A stretch of 64,000 bases of DNA from Flaccisagitta enflata (taxonomy: Eukaryota; Chaetognatha; Sagittoidea; Aphragmophora): assembly GCA_965153355.1 (NCBI GenBank), contig OZ231126.1:15314001-15378000 (forward strand), in the 5' to 3' direction. Of this stretch, positions 1 through 25,202 are shown piece after piece. Position 1 is the stretch's first letter. The number at the start of each line of letters is the position of its first letter. The notes beneath the pieces were generated by a model, which was given only the letters and a program-made list of their open reading frames with translations, was not told the origin of the DNA and searched no databases. Position numbers and translations under genes: made by a program.

Positions 1-350
1 TCGTCCTCTTGATCAATGATTTTCTCTTAATCGATCATATCCTCACTATCGATAATTGCCTCACTATCGATAAGTGCTTCACTATTGAGTGCTTGATTAT
101 CGATGATTGCTTGATTATCGACGATTGCTTGACGCTTGACTCGTCCTCTTAAACATCCGATCCAATCCAATCTTGATCAATGATTTTCTCTTAATCGATC
201 GTATCCTCACTATCGATGATTGCCTCACTATCGGTGATTGCATCACTATCGATGATGGCCTCACTGTCGATGATTGCCTCACTACCGATGATGGCCTCAT
301 TATCGCCACTTTAGTTGTAATTTTATTCCTATCAGTGATTCCAAGGTCAA
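1..350. repeat. Minisatellite with ~18-20 bp units
   Basis: Imperfect tandem units around the core CTCACTATCGATGATTG run through this stretch, with TCGATCATATCCTCACTATC variants and two copies of the segment TGATCAATGATTTTCTC. It lies just before the splice acceptor of the first coding exon, so it is probably intron sequence. Short open frames through it are repeat translations. Confidence 0.8.
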
Positions 351-378
351 GTTGATTCCCTTTATCTTTCCACATCAG

Positions 379-639
379 GCGCTGGTGCGAGTGAAGGTGG
401 TGGGCGGAGGAGCGGTGGTGACCGCCTCTCTTCAGAATCCGATTGAATATCAGGTCAAAGACGGTTGTCCGGCGCTGATCGTCGGCCATCTGGATAACCC
501 CAATCGGATCACCGACGCCGTTTGCGCCTCACCGCCCGCCGACGTCGAAGTCGAGACGCCTTTCAACGAGGACCTGTTCACGCGAGCAGTCCAGGCTTAT
601 TCGCGGTTCCCTCAGATGTTCAAATCCTCGCCTCCATGA
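379..639 (+). CDS. Terminal exon of an unrecognised gene
   Basis: An 86-residue open frame follows a good acceptor (pyrimidine tract, then CACATCAG at 371-378) and ends at TGA 637-639. An AATAAA-like signal lies about 15 bases downstream (AAAATAAAACT). The peptide starts ALVRVKVVGGG, contains QNPIEYQVKDGCPALIVGHLD, and ends FPQMFKSSPP. Base composition jumps from AT-rich to GC-rich exactly at the acceptor, as in the other genes here. The 5' part of the gene lies outside the window. I do not recognise the family. The exon frame is taken as phase 0 because it stays open only in this frame. Confidence 0.6.
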   Translation, partial: ALVRVKVVGGGAVVTASLQNPIEYQVKDGCPALIVGHLDNPNRITDAVCASPPADVEVETPFNEDLFTRAVQAYSRFPQMFKSSPP

Positions 640-1253
640 AAGTGTTAAAAAAATAAAACTTGTGGAAGATGAAAGCGTTTTGATGATAAACAAGGATTGG
701 ATCTGCTAGCATTCCGGCCATTCCAAGAATGGAAACCTTGTATGAGCTGTCTGTCAATTTATTTTATCCTCTAGCTATCGACAAGCATGCGACCTGGAGG
801 AGATACAATTTCGTTTTGTTGCTTATTGTTTCTTTATATGGAATATTATCATACTCTCGTATTCGTATTGACCCTATGTTGAAAATTTCTTCTCATCCGA
901 AGTTGTTTACTTTTACAGCACAAATGATCCAAGGGCAGCTTAGATGCCACGACTGACTTGTTAAATTTGGTCGTTTGTAACTTTTGGATCGAATGTAAAA
1001 CTTTAGGAGGCACTGATGTTGACGTGACAATTTTTCGCGCGGTATCTCTTTCTATTACCATCGAGGGGCGCAGTTCTGTAGTTCATGGCTCCACCCGTCG
1101 GGTTTCCATCAATAACAGGTGCATTTTACATCACTCAGGCTTTATGAGATGAGTTGTTGCTGCTATCGTTGTTGTTGTTGTTGTTGTTGTTGTTGAACCA
1201 ATATGGAATTGTTAGAGAGATATGAACTCGATTCTTGTTCCTTAGGTTCTCCC
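640..1253. other. Spacer between first gene and CERT1
   Basis: AT-rich sequence with no convincing exon. It should contain the 3' UTR of the upstream gene and the promoter/5' UTR of CERT1. A (GTT)n run lies at about 1166-1194. I see no clear TATA box. Confidence 0.5.
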
Positions 1254-16008
<14,755 letters not shown>

Positions 16009-16799
16009 ACAAAACCGATAAACTGATGAACATTCCTCACCCAACGCGGATGATATGAAGCCATAATTGCTCGATACATACCATTCATTCTAGTCTCTGT
16101 TCTTATCCCCTCCCGGGCAAAACTATTCATTATCATATGAAATGTACACGTGATTTATGCACGGTTCTTTAATTGTCTTCTCGTTTCTTCCAATGTTGAA
16201 ATCGAGTGTCACATCGCGGCCCTTCGCGCATAATTCTGATCTACTCATGAATGTGAACTTTCAAATGTCTTTGCAAATCAAAGTGGAACTGTTTTTTTGT
16301 TTTTTTCATTTCAGTCTGGGAAAATTTCAGTGGATAACATTTTATGCAATTTCGCCTTAAAGCAGTTCTGTTTCAGACGAAAAAATATCAATGGGTTGCA
16401 CGTGACTAATTTTTTTCTCGATTTATCGCCTCACCAGTTCTGACTTGATTTCATGGTTGTTATTTACTTCACCATGTTACGATAGTAGTATTATTTAAAG
16501 GCGAAGTAAATCCTCGAAGGGTCCAGTTAATGTTTTTTGCAAAATTTGCTTGTTTTTTTTTTCCAATTTATAAAATTGCATCGCATCAAAGTTTGCCATG
16601 GATTCTTTTTTTTCCTTTTTACAGGTTCAAGTAGATTGTATATTTGTAGACACGCATATAAAACAGCTTGCCGCTTGATTGATGTCAATCCGGAGAAAAA
16701 CCAGTATGACGTGCGCCTGGCGCTTGCTTCGCATGGCATAGACTAATTAAAACTAAGGCGCGCCGTAGTTTTTAGGTATCCCCTGTCAAGTAAAAAGAA
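16009..16799. other. Spacer between CERT1 and the Ig-domain gene
   Basis: This contains the CERT1 3' UTR and the promoter region of the next gene. A TATA-like sequence, CATATAAAACAG, lies at about 16656-16667, some 140 bp before the ATG at 16800. That distance would fit a core promoter with a ~110-base 5' UTR, but nothing else supports it. I see no convincing coding exon. Confidence 0.4.
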
Positions 16800-19700
16800 A
16801 TGACATTCCATGCGCGTCTCGAGGCGACGATCGTCGGCCTGCTCTATACCGTGCTGTTGGTGGTGACATCGATAAATTGCGCGGTTGTCAACGAGACCGC
16901 GGTGAGCCTCGGCTCCACCATTCATCTGCCTTGCGCCGTCGCCGACGACGCCAATGATGAAGCCAACCATGTAATCGCCAACAACCAAGTCACCTGCATG
17001 GCTTGGTATAAGAAGCGATCACCCATATGGAAAGATCGCACTTACTTCGCGTCCGAGTCGTGGAGCAGCGCCAAATATGACCTCGTCGGCGCCTACGATT
17101 TGCTTCTCAACAACGTCTCGTTTCAGGACGCCGGAGAATACGTTTGCGTGAAAACCGTCAAAATTCTCGAACCAGATCAGCTCTGCGAAGATGAAGAGGC
17201 GGTGGTTAAGTCGCGAGAGAGGAATAAGTGGTCTGTGTACGTCCTCGATCGCCCCAATTGCTTCGTGAAGAGCGCCGGCAAGGCGGATAAGTCTTACGTG
17301 CGTATCGGCAATAACGTTACGATGGACTGCGAAATGAGATTCGCCGGCAGCGCGAGAAATCCGCCCAACGTTACGTGGAGATCTACGGCTTTGCCGGATG
17401 CGACGTTGGGAGACCAACCGTCGAAACCCGTCGATAACTTGGCGCAAAGCCAGCTCATCATTACAGTGTTACAGTCGGATAAAGATCAAGAGTAAGTCAA
17501 TTTGTGCAGCCGTTTTTGCTTATTGATGGCCTATCTTCTCATCTTGTTTGTCATTTCGTTTAAATTTTTTTTTCTTTCTTTCTTTCTTTTCTTCCATCCT
17601 TTTCTTTCTTATCTTTCTTTTCTTCCATCCTTTTCTTTCTTATCTTTCTTTTCTTCCATCCTTTTCTTTCTTATCTCTTTTTTTCTTTCTTTGCCTTCTT
17701 TTCTTTCTTTCCTTTGAAATCCTTTCTTTTCTTTTCTTTTTTTCCTCTTTTTTTCCTTTCTTTGGACTTTCTCTTTTCTTTTCTTTTTTTTTCTTTTTTT
17801 TTTTGTCTATTCTTTTCTTTGGTCTTTTTTCTTTTCTTTGTTTCTTTGGTCTTTCTTTTCCTTGGTCTTTTTGCTTTTCCATGGTCTTTTTCTTTTTCTT
17901 GGTCTTTTTTCTTTTTCTTGGATCAATTTCTTTTCCTTGGTCTTTTTTGTCCCCGACGAATAGTTTTCGTCGGTGACTATGTGATGGACCTGATCGTGTA
18001 GTCTGTCGTCGTTGTTCGTTTGTTTAAAACCTTCTCATATCTTTTGAACCAGACCTCAGAAGTTCATGAAACTTTACCAGTGGTATTTTTATGTCAATGG
18101 GAGCTTGTGTACTAATTTTCAGAAAAATTCATAAACTTTTACTACCTTTTGCCTATTATTTTTGTAGTAATATTTTACTAGACTTAGGTGATTTCCATAG
18201 GTAGAGGGTATTAAATCTATGTGAATTTTTTTTTAATTTAGTATACAAGCAAAGGGTATTAAACAAACAACCCCTGCAAAATTTGAATTAAATCTGAGGT
18301 CTGGTTCATGAGATATTAGCTTATTAAAGTAATAATATGTTGCTAGGCAGTTTAAATAGGCAAAGGGTAGTAAAGGTGTGTGAATTTTTTTTCAATTTGG
18401 TATACAGGTAAAGGATTTTAATTGAACAGCCCTTGCAAAATTCGAATTATATTTGCAGTCTGGTTTATGAGATATTAGCTTATTTATGTATTAATGTTAC
18501 TATTACCTAGGCAATTTATATAAAGGTTTCGAGTTGATGAATTTTTTTACTTGCTCATTCATTACAATTTGATTTTTCTTAAGATTTGCCAACATGGATT
18601 TCAAGATTCATCTTCATTCTTCAACTACAGTCATCATCTTCAACTACAGTCATCATCTTCAACTACAGTCATCATCTTCAACTACTGTCATCATCTTCTG
18701 TCATCATCTTCAACTACTGTCATCATCTTCAACTACTGTCATCATCTTCAACTACTGTCATCATCTTCAACTACTGTCATCATCTTCAACTACTGTCATC
18801 ATCTTCAACTACTGTCATCACCTTCAACTACTGTCATCACCTTCAACTACTGTCATCACCTTCAACTACTGTCATCACTTCAACTACTGTCATCACCTTC
18901 AACTACTGTCATCACCTTCAACTTCTGTCATCACCTTCAACTACAGTCATCACCTTCAACTGTCATCACCTTCAACTACTGTTATCACCTTCAACTACTG
19001 TCATCACCTTCAACTACTGTCATCATTAACTGTCATCACCTTCAACTACTGTCATCACCTTCAACTACTGTCATCACCCTCAATTCTGTCATCACCCTCA
19101 ACTACTGTCATCACCTTCAACTACTGTCATCACCTTCAACTACTGTCATCACCTTCAACTACTGTCATCACCTTCAACTACTGTCATCACCAACTACTGT
19201 CATCACCTTCAACTACTGTCATCACCTTCAACTACTGTCATCACCTTCAACTACTGTCATCACCTTCAACAACTGTCACCTTCAACTACTGTCATCACCT
19301 TCTTCTGTCATCACCTTCAACTACTGTCATCACCTTCAACTACTGTCATCACCTTCAACTACTGTCATCACCTTCAACTACTGTCATCACCTTCAACTAC
19401 TGTCATCACCTTCAACTACTGTCATCACCTTCAACTACTGTCATCACCTTCAACTACTGTCATCACCTTCAACTACTGTCATCACCTTCAACTACTGTCA
19501 TCAACTTGAAAAATTTGTTTGTAATTAACTACAGGCCTGTATATTGTTCTACATTCCCCCCCCGGTGGGGGGGGGAAAATAATCAAAGGGTTTGGAGATT
19601 GGGGAAAAAATTCAAGGGGAGAAAAAGAGAAAAAAAGAAAATTTGGGGAAAATAAAACTTTTGACTGTACCAAATCATAAAAAATGATTAGTAAAACACA

Positions 19701-22700
19701 ATTTAACACTGTTTAAACCATAAAAACACTGTTTTATTGCTACATGGGGCAGAAAATCATACATTTTGTAACGCGACGCGACGCGTCGCGGGAAAGAAAA
19801 TCAAAGGCAGGGGGGGGGGAAACTAATCAAAGATCATAGAACTATATACATCCCTGATTAACTACTGTCATCATCTTCAACTACTGTCATCATCTTCATC
19901 TACTATAATCATCCTCCACATCTTCGACTACTTAATTTTTTTGAAAAAAATTTTTGAAAATATTTTTTAAAAATTTTTGAAATTTTTTTTTGAAATTTTT
20001 TTTTGAAAATTTTTTGAAGTTTTTTTTAAAATTTTTTTTTGAAAATTTTTTGAAAATTTTTTTTTGAAAATTTTATGAAAAATTTTTTTTTATCAATCTT
20101 TTTTTTGAAAATTTTTTTAAATATTTTTTTAAAGATTTTTGTTGTCATTATCATTCATTGTTATCATCATCATCCACTATTGTTATCATTATCAAGTTAT
20201 GTCATCATTAAAGCAATAATGAATATTTTTTTGCTTGAAATTGCTGTCTTGTCGTGTATCTCATCGAGTTGCGTTTACGCAACGAGAAAGCTTCAAAAAT
20301 TACAGTCCCCAGTCGGGGACTGAAATTTTTTTCTTTTTAGTTTTTTTTTCTTTTCCCAGTCTTTTTTTTTCTTTTCCTCGTCTTTTTTTTCCTTTCCTTG
20401 GTCTTTTTTTCTTCTCTTTGGTTTCTTTTCTTCTCTTTGGTTTCTTTTCTTCTCTGTGGTCTTTTTTCTTTTGTCTTTTTGCTTTTCTTTCTTTTATATT
20501 GTCTGTATTTTCCTCTACTTCCTTTTCTTCTGTCTACTTTCTTTTCTTCTTTCTCCTCTCTTTATTTCTTTTCTGCATAACGTCCTATCGTCCATTTCAA
20601 TTTTCTTTCATTCTTTCCATCTTCTCGTTCTTCTTTCTTCAATCCTCAATCGATCTCTAAAACTTCTCCTTCCCCTCCCCCCCCCCCCCCTTGTTCAGAT
20701 ACGTTTGTGAAGGTACGCACTCAAGTTGGAACATGACCTTGGACCCGATTCCGATATGTCCCCAAGTCCTTCGTCCTATCGTCGTGGGCTGGTTCCGAGA
20801 CCCTCCATCGTGGATCGTTTGCGCCGCCGTCGTGGCTCTGTTGAGCGCCGTCGGCACGTGCGCCTGGTGCGTCCGATGCTGCAAGAAACGCAGTCTAAAG
20901 AAAGAAAAAGAAAAGGATGCTGCGGCCGCCTCCGCCATGGCCTCTGCGCCGCCGTCGGTGTCAGTGGACGGCGGTGGCAGCAATATCCCTTTCGTCTACG
21001 GAATGGGCGGCCCTTCTCTCAAGGATTTTCAAGCTCAAGTCTCGACGGTGGTCCGACTGCAGAATGCCAAGAGGAACGCCGAACTCGGAGCGGCTGGGAA
21101 GAATTTAGATTCGGTAGATGGCGGCAGAGTGGAGACGGTCAAGAACGACCCGCGGCAACAGAATGGATCGGTGGTGAATCAGCTCGAAAATGACGCCGCA
21201 TTCGCTGCCAAAGGCCAGCCGCTGTCTCAACATTCGACCCAACAGAAGCAGCGTGATCCGCAAGAGTCGCCACTCATACCGCAGCAACGGCTCATGCCGC
21301 AACATCAACAGTCGATGCCACAGTCAATGCCGCAATACCAATCTTTCAACAACTCAACCTCCGCTACACCCAATTTGTACGTCTCGTCGCCATCCCAGGC
21401 CAAAGATGTCGATGGAAGCGACACTTCAACCGCCGATCCCATCACATATGGCGATGGAGGGAGAATCGACGATCAACCAGCGTCTGCCGTTCGGAAAAAT
21501 GGAGTCAACGACGGTGGTGTAACTAGGACGACGACGACAACGCAGCAGAGTTCTGAAAATGCCCCGACGCTCACCAGGTTCGGACGTCGACCTCCACCGG
21601 CACCTCCTTTTGAAAAGCCTCCTCGTGTGGGCCCACGAGGCAGAGGGTCTCACCGTTCCAACACCCTTGGTGGACCCGTGTCCATTGCACAACAACAACA
21701 GCAGCAGCAGCAGCAGCAGCAGCAGTCTATTAGGCAGGTCACGTTTAAAACCCAGTCTTTGTCTTCCGAGGGGCGGCAGTGATCATCCGAGAGTGCGGGA
21801 GACCATCATCCGTGGGCGACCACCCATCGTGGAGGACGACCAAACGTGGACGACCAACCGAGTCCTCCTGCCGTCTATCTGGGGAAGCTCCCTCGACCGC
21901 CGAGAGCCAGAAACCCATCTTTAGGATCGTTAGGGAAACGCCGCCAGGGCGGCAGCAGCAGCAACAGTGGTCACCACTTCAACAACAACAACCGCAGCTT
22001 CGACGACGGCTTCGGTCCGAGAGCTAGAGATTACCCAGTTTCCACGGCGGGAAGACGCGGAGGCGGGATGGGTCACAAACCGCAGCACCATGGATGGACA
22101 AAGCCGCCAATGACAACGGGAAGAGGAGGAATGACGGTTACCATGCATCATCCTCCAGGAGGCGTGGGCGCGGGTAACGGTGAGCCGTCCATGTCCACCG
22201 TTACCATAACGCAAGTGAAAAAGAGTTATCCCATGGAAACAACGAGCGCGCCGTCTGACCGACGTGACTGGGGGGAACAACAACTACAACAACAACAGCG
22301 GCACTACCAACAACAGCACCATCGCGGAATCGACGACGCGGACGATAGTTTCCACTTTCCATCGAGGATTTCGGAAGAAATGCTGGCGGCTGACATAAGA
22401 GAAACCACCATTAATTGCGACGACTACGGCGACCACGATGGAAGCGGCGAGACGAGCGGACGGAACCCTCTGATCGACAGCGTCAATGAGCAGCTCGTCA
22501 GTATCGAGGAACTGCTCAACGTGCAAAGTAGTAAAATCGGTCACGCGAAGAAGTTTGGCGACGACAAATCCGTCGAAGCTAGAGCCCAGGATAACGACGA
22601 TGACGATGATGACTGTCTATCAGAGGTGGTTTCCATGCGCGACGCGGGCACGACCCCGCCACCGCAATCTCCATCGGGGGAGCATCTGACGGAAAACGAC

Positions 22701-23582
22701 GCCATCGTCCTGCCCACGATCATTCCTCGATCACTATCCGATGATAATTTGTACTACTCGACTCATACGATCGCTTCAAACACTCGCGAACGTGACGGAA
22801 TGACCGCTTTTGACCACCAACAACGACAGGAATTGGCTCGTTTCGAGCTAGACTTTGATCAGACAAGCGATGAAGACGACGACGACGACGATGATGATTA
22901 TTACCGACGTGGTGGCACTACGCCGCCCTTTCCACTACGCTTAGACTTTGACGACGACGGACGCGGGAATCAAAACAACGAATTGTCGAGATACGACGAC
23001 CCTCTGACTTCCGCCGACCATACGGATGACGAAATGGCTATGTCAACGCCCGAGGATGACTTGAGGGAAGACTTGGAAGCTTTAAGGAGGACCAAAGCGA
23101 GGTACGACGCCTTTTTTCAAGAAATTAGCCAATCGCTCAACGACAGCGGCAATTTATCGTTGAGGGGCAGCAATTCCCTTATCTCCAACGACGACGAACT
23201 GGCCAGTCGTTACAGCAGCGAGACGCGCACGAGCAGTAGTTTGAACAACACATTGGACAGCGGCACCTACGACTACGAAAGACGCCAATTGAAAACCAAC
23301 GCCGGCTACAGATACGACAGGCGAGAACCGTCTTCCTCTTCTTCTTCCTCTTCCTCGCAGAGAGCGCGAGCTGGAAGAATTATGCAGACGAGGACCGGAA
23401 GTTACGACGAGGAGAAATTCAAAAGGGACGAAGCCGATGCGATCCAAGTTTCGGCCGATGCCGCGAAACGGAATTCGTTAGAGATGAAGTACAAGCTGCC
23501 TGGTTTTTGTCCGGACGCCCATGTGACTACCGGATCGCTTCCGGTCAACGCCTCGGAATTTTTTTTCGATAGTCAATTTTGA
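16800..23582 (+). CDS. Two-Ig-domain single-pass membrane protein, with an in-frame TGA
   Basis: Exon 1 is 16800-17491 (donor GTAAGT). Exon 2 starts at 20699 after a C-rich tract and TTCAG. The junction rebuilds the Ig motif DQEYVCEG. Seen: signal peptide (1-27, hydrophobic LLYTVLLVVTSINC); Ig-like domain 1 with Cys...Trp...DAGEYVC; Ig-like domain 2 with VTMDC, VTW, EYVC; a short stalk; a transmembrane helix (about 269-289, IVCAAVVALLSAVGTCAW) and basic stop-transfer KKRSLKKEKEKD. The long cytoplasmic tail is rich in Gln, Pro, Ser and acidic runs, with a CAG-encoded polyQ tract (21690-21725). The frame meets TGA at 21780-21782 (residue 592) but then stays open for 599 more codons with strongly coding-like composition, ending at 23580-23582. 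The function is unknown; an adhesion or signalling receptor is an inference from architecture only. Confidence 0.75.
17555..17948. repeat. Pyrimidine-rich (TTTC)n / CTTTGGTC tract
   Basis: TTTCTTTCTTTTCTTCCATCC-type units grade into TTTTCTTTGGTC units, directly upstream of a hairpin-headed element in the Ig-gene intron. A similar tract at 20340-20600 follows that element, so the element appears to have been inserted into a pre-existing CTTTGGTC tract. Confidence 0.8.
18610..19510 (+). repeat. 19-bp minisatellite (TTCAACTACTGTCATCACC)
   Basis: About 45 units. CATCATC variants are at the 5' side and CATCACC variants at the 3' side, with several shortened units. Because it is almost free of stops in one direction, it gives long Ser/His/Leu open frames. 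These are repeat translations, not a gene. Confidence 0.95.
19533..19856. repeat. ~320-bp interspersed repeat with G/C homopolymer head
   Basis: It contains GTTCTACATTCCCCCCCC then GGTGGGG, then AATCAAAGGGTTTGGAG, AAATCATAAAAAATGATTAG, TTTTGTAACGCGACGCG and ACATCCCTG. The same order of motifs recurs at 55876-56605, so this is an interspersed family. A reduced copy of the minisatellite resumes after it (19858-19900). Confidence 0.7.
20340..20690. repeat. Pyrimidine-rich tract before the Ig-gene acceptor
   Basis: CTTTTCTTTGGTC units, then general TTTCTT-rich sequence, run to the polyC and TTGTTCAG acceptor. No coding content. Confidence 0.8.
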
Positions 23583-25202
23583 TACTTATGATGCTTTTTG
23601 TCGCAGATAGTTTTTTTCAATGAAATTAACTCTTGGCCAATGTTACTTAGGTGATATTATATAGGTGTGGGCCGTACACCTTTTTTTCTCATTAACATTT
23701 TGATTATTCTGATTATTTCCAAGTAAATCCAAACCCTGCTACATGGTGCTTTTTTTTCAATTTTCACTCTGGACACAAAATTTACAAGAATTTTACAGCC
23801 AGCGCTTGGTTTTCGCTTTGCGTCTAATCGTAGGTGAGGCATTGTTGTGCCGTTTAGTGACAAACGTGACTTATTCAGTAGTGCATTGTCCCCTTTTCTT
23901 ACTACATTCCTAGGTGCTCTTCCTCTGTACTGGACGACTGACTTGATACTATATAGTTGTAAATTTTTAACTTGTTTCGTTACTGAAGAAACGAACAATT
24001 AGGCAGTGCCCATTTTCATTCGATCTCATTTTTTTGGATCTTTTGTCAGTTATCACATGCTACATTTATTTATGATGGTTAATAACAAGTTGCTCTAGAA
24101 CCATAATTATTCCCATGTGGCATTTACCAGTTTTTTGCCGCGTACCATTAGACCGCTTATTAACTGACCAACACTTCCACTTTTCGTCAAAACCGGCGCA
24201 GTGTGGATTTTCTGAATAGCTGTTTAAGGTTTTTTCTTCCACCTCTCTTAGTATGTACTCATGTATAAGCCTTATTTATAACTACCGATTTTTTATCTCA
24301 AACATGGGGAAAAAGCCTTATCTTGCGCTCTTTATTATATGATCATCCTCATGTGCGATCAGAAAATCCTTATTTGTCAATCCAAACGTTTCAGATAATA
24401 AGCTTTAACAGAACCAATTTGGACATTCATTTGAGATAGTTTTACGAGGCTATTGATTATTTTAATTTTACGATTGATTCGTATTTTGGACGATGCATAG
24501 CTGAACTCTCAGGAATAAAAAATAATTTTCATAGAGTATCCTGGTAGTTCAGTAGTTCAGATAGTTTCTTTTCCGAGATTGACGTCTCGTTTCTTTAGCT
24601 CTCCTTTTTGAGTAATAAATCCGCTTTTTCATGATCTCAAAGTTGTTACTTTTCCCCCATTTTTCATACCGATGGATAATTATTCGGCCGTTTCAATTTT
24701 TCAAATAAGACCTTTTGTATACATTTTATGTTGTCTATTACATTTTGTTACAAAAACGTATGTTAAATGGAACTGTTTATACAGCAAATTATATGGCTCT
24801 CTCGCTAATTTTCACGTTCATATATGGTAAAAAGTTTTACCCGATTTTTTCGCCTACTAATCGTCGGTTACGGTAGCTCGGAGTATCCGTGGTCTACTTG
24901 TAAACATAATGGCGATATGGTGAACGTGAGCGAAGAAACTGTAATCTCTACTCCTTGATACTCATTATACATTTTACAACGACAATTCTCTCATAAATTT
25001 CTTTTTACGCGATTGCAAACGGATAGGTTTCTCACGATAGCAAGTAGTGGTTCCGGTATTCATTTACTTTTCTTTTCTTTTTTATAACGCCGACTGCTTC
25101 GTCATGATAAAGAAAACAAAATTATTTATTTTGCTCATTAACAGATGTAAACTCTTGACTTGATTGTAAACACACAAAAGAATTCAAAATCCCTCGTCCA
25201 TT
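23583..25202. other. Intergenic region between the Ig-domain gene and ASCC2
   Basis: AT-rich, 1.6 kb. Possible polyadenylation signals AATAAA occur near 24515 and 24616. No exon, RNA gene or clear repeat was seen. The 3' UTR of the Ig gene and the ASCC2 promoter must lie here. Confidence 0.5.

Larger units (their letters stand above)
17949..20322 (+). mobile_element. Hairpin-headed repeat element, copy 4 (GTCCCCGAC ends), carrying a 19-bp minisatellite
   Basis: The 5' hairpin pairs CCGACGAA (17953-17960) with TTCGTCGG (17966-17973), then GACTATGTGATGG. Diverged ~178-bp units occupy 18165-18510. The 3' end is CAGTCCCC (20303-20310), AGTC, GGGGACTG (20315-20322), preceded by a TTGCG-TTTA-CGCAA hairpin near 20271. 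Between them the element has acquired a minisatellite and a second small element. Confidence 0.6.

Noticed and set aside
1203-1253. Alternative upstream ATG for CERT1 at 1203
   Set aside because: It is in frame, but CTTAG just before 1244 and the family-like acidic start favour 1254; both remain possible.
16537-16746. 69-codon frame before the Ig-domain gene
   Set aside because: Low-complexity Phe start, no splice context, and it overlaps the likely promoter region.
18551-19655. Open frames of 325 and 353 codons rich in Ser/His/Leu/Thr
   Set aside because: They are translations of a stop-free 19-bp minisatellite in several frames at once; no splice or codon evidence supports a protein.
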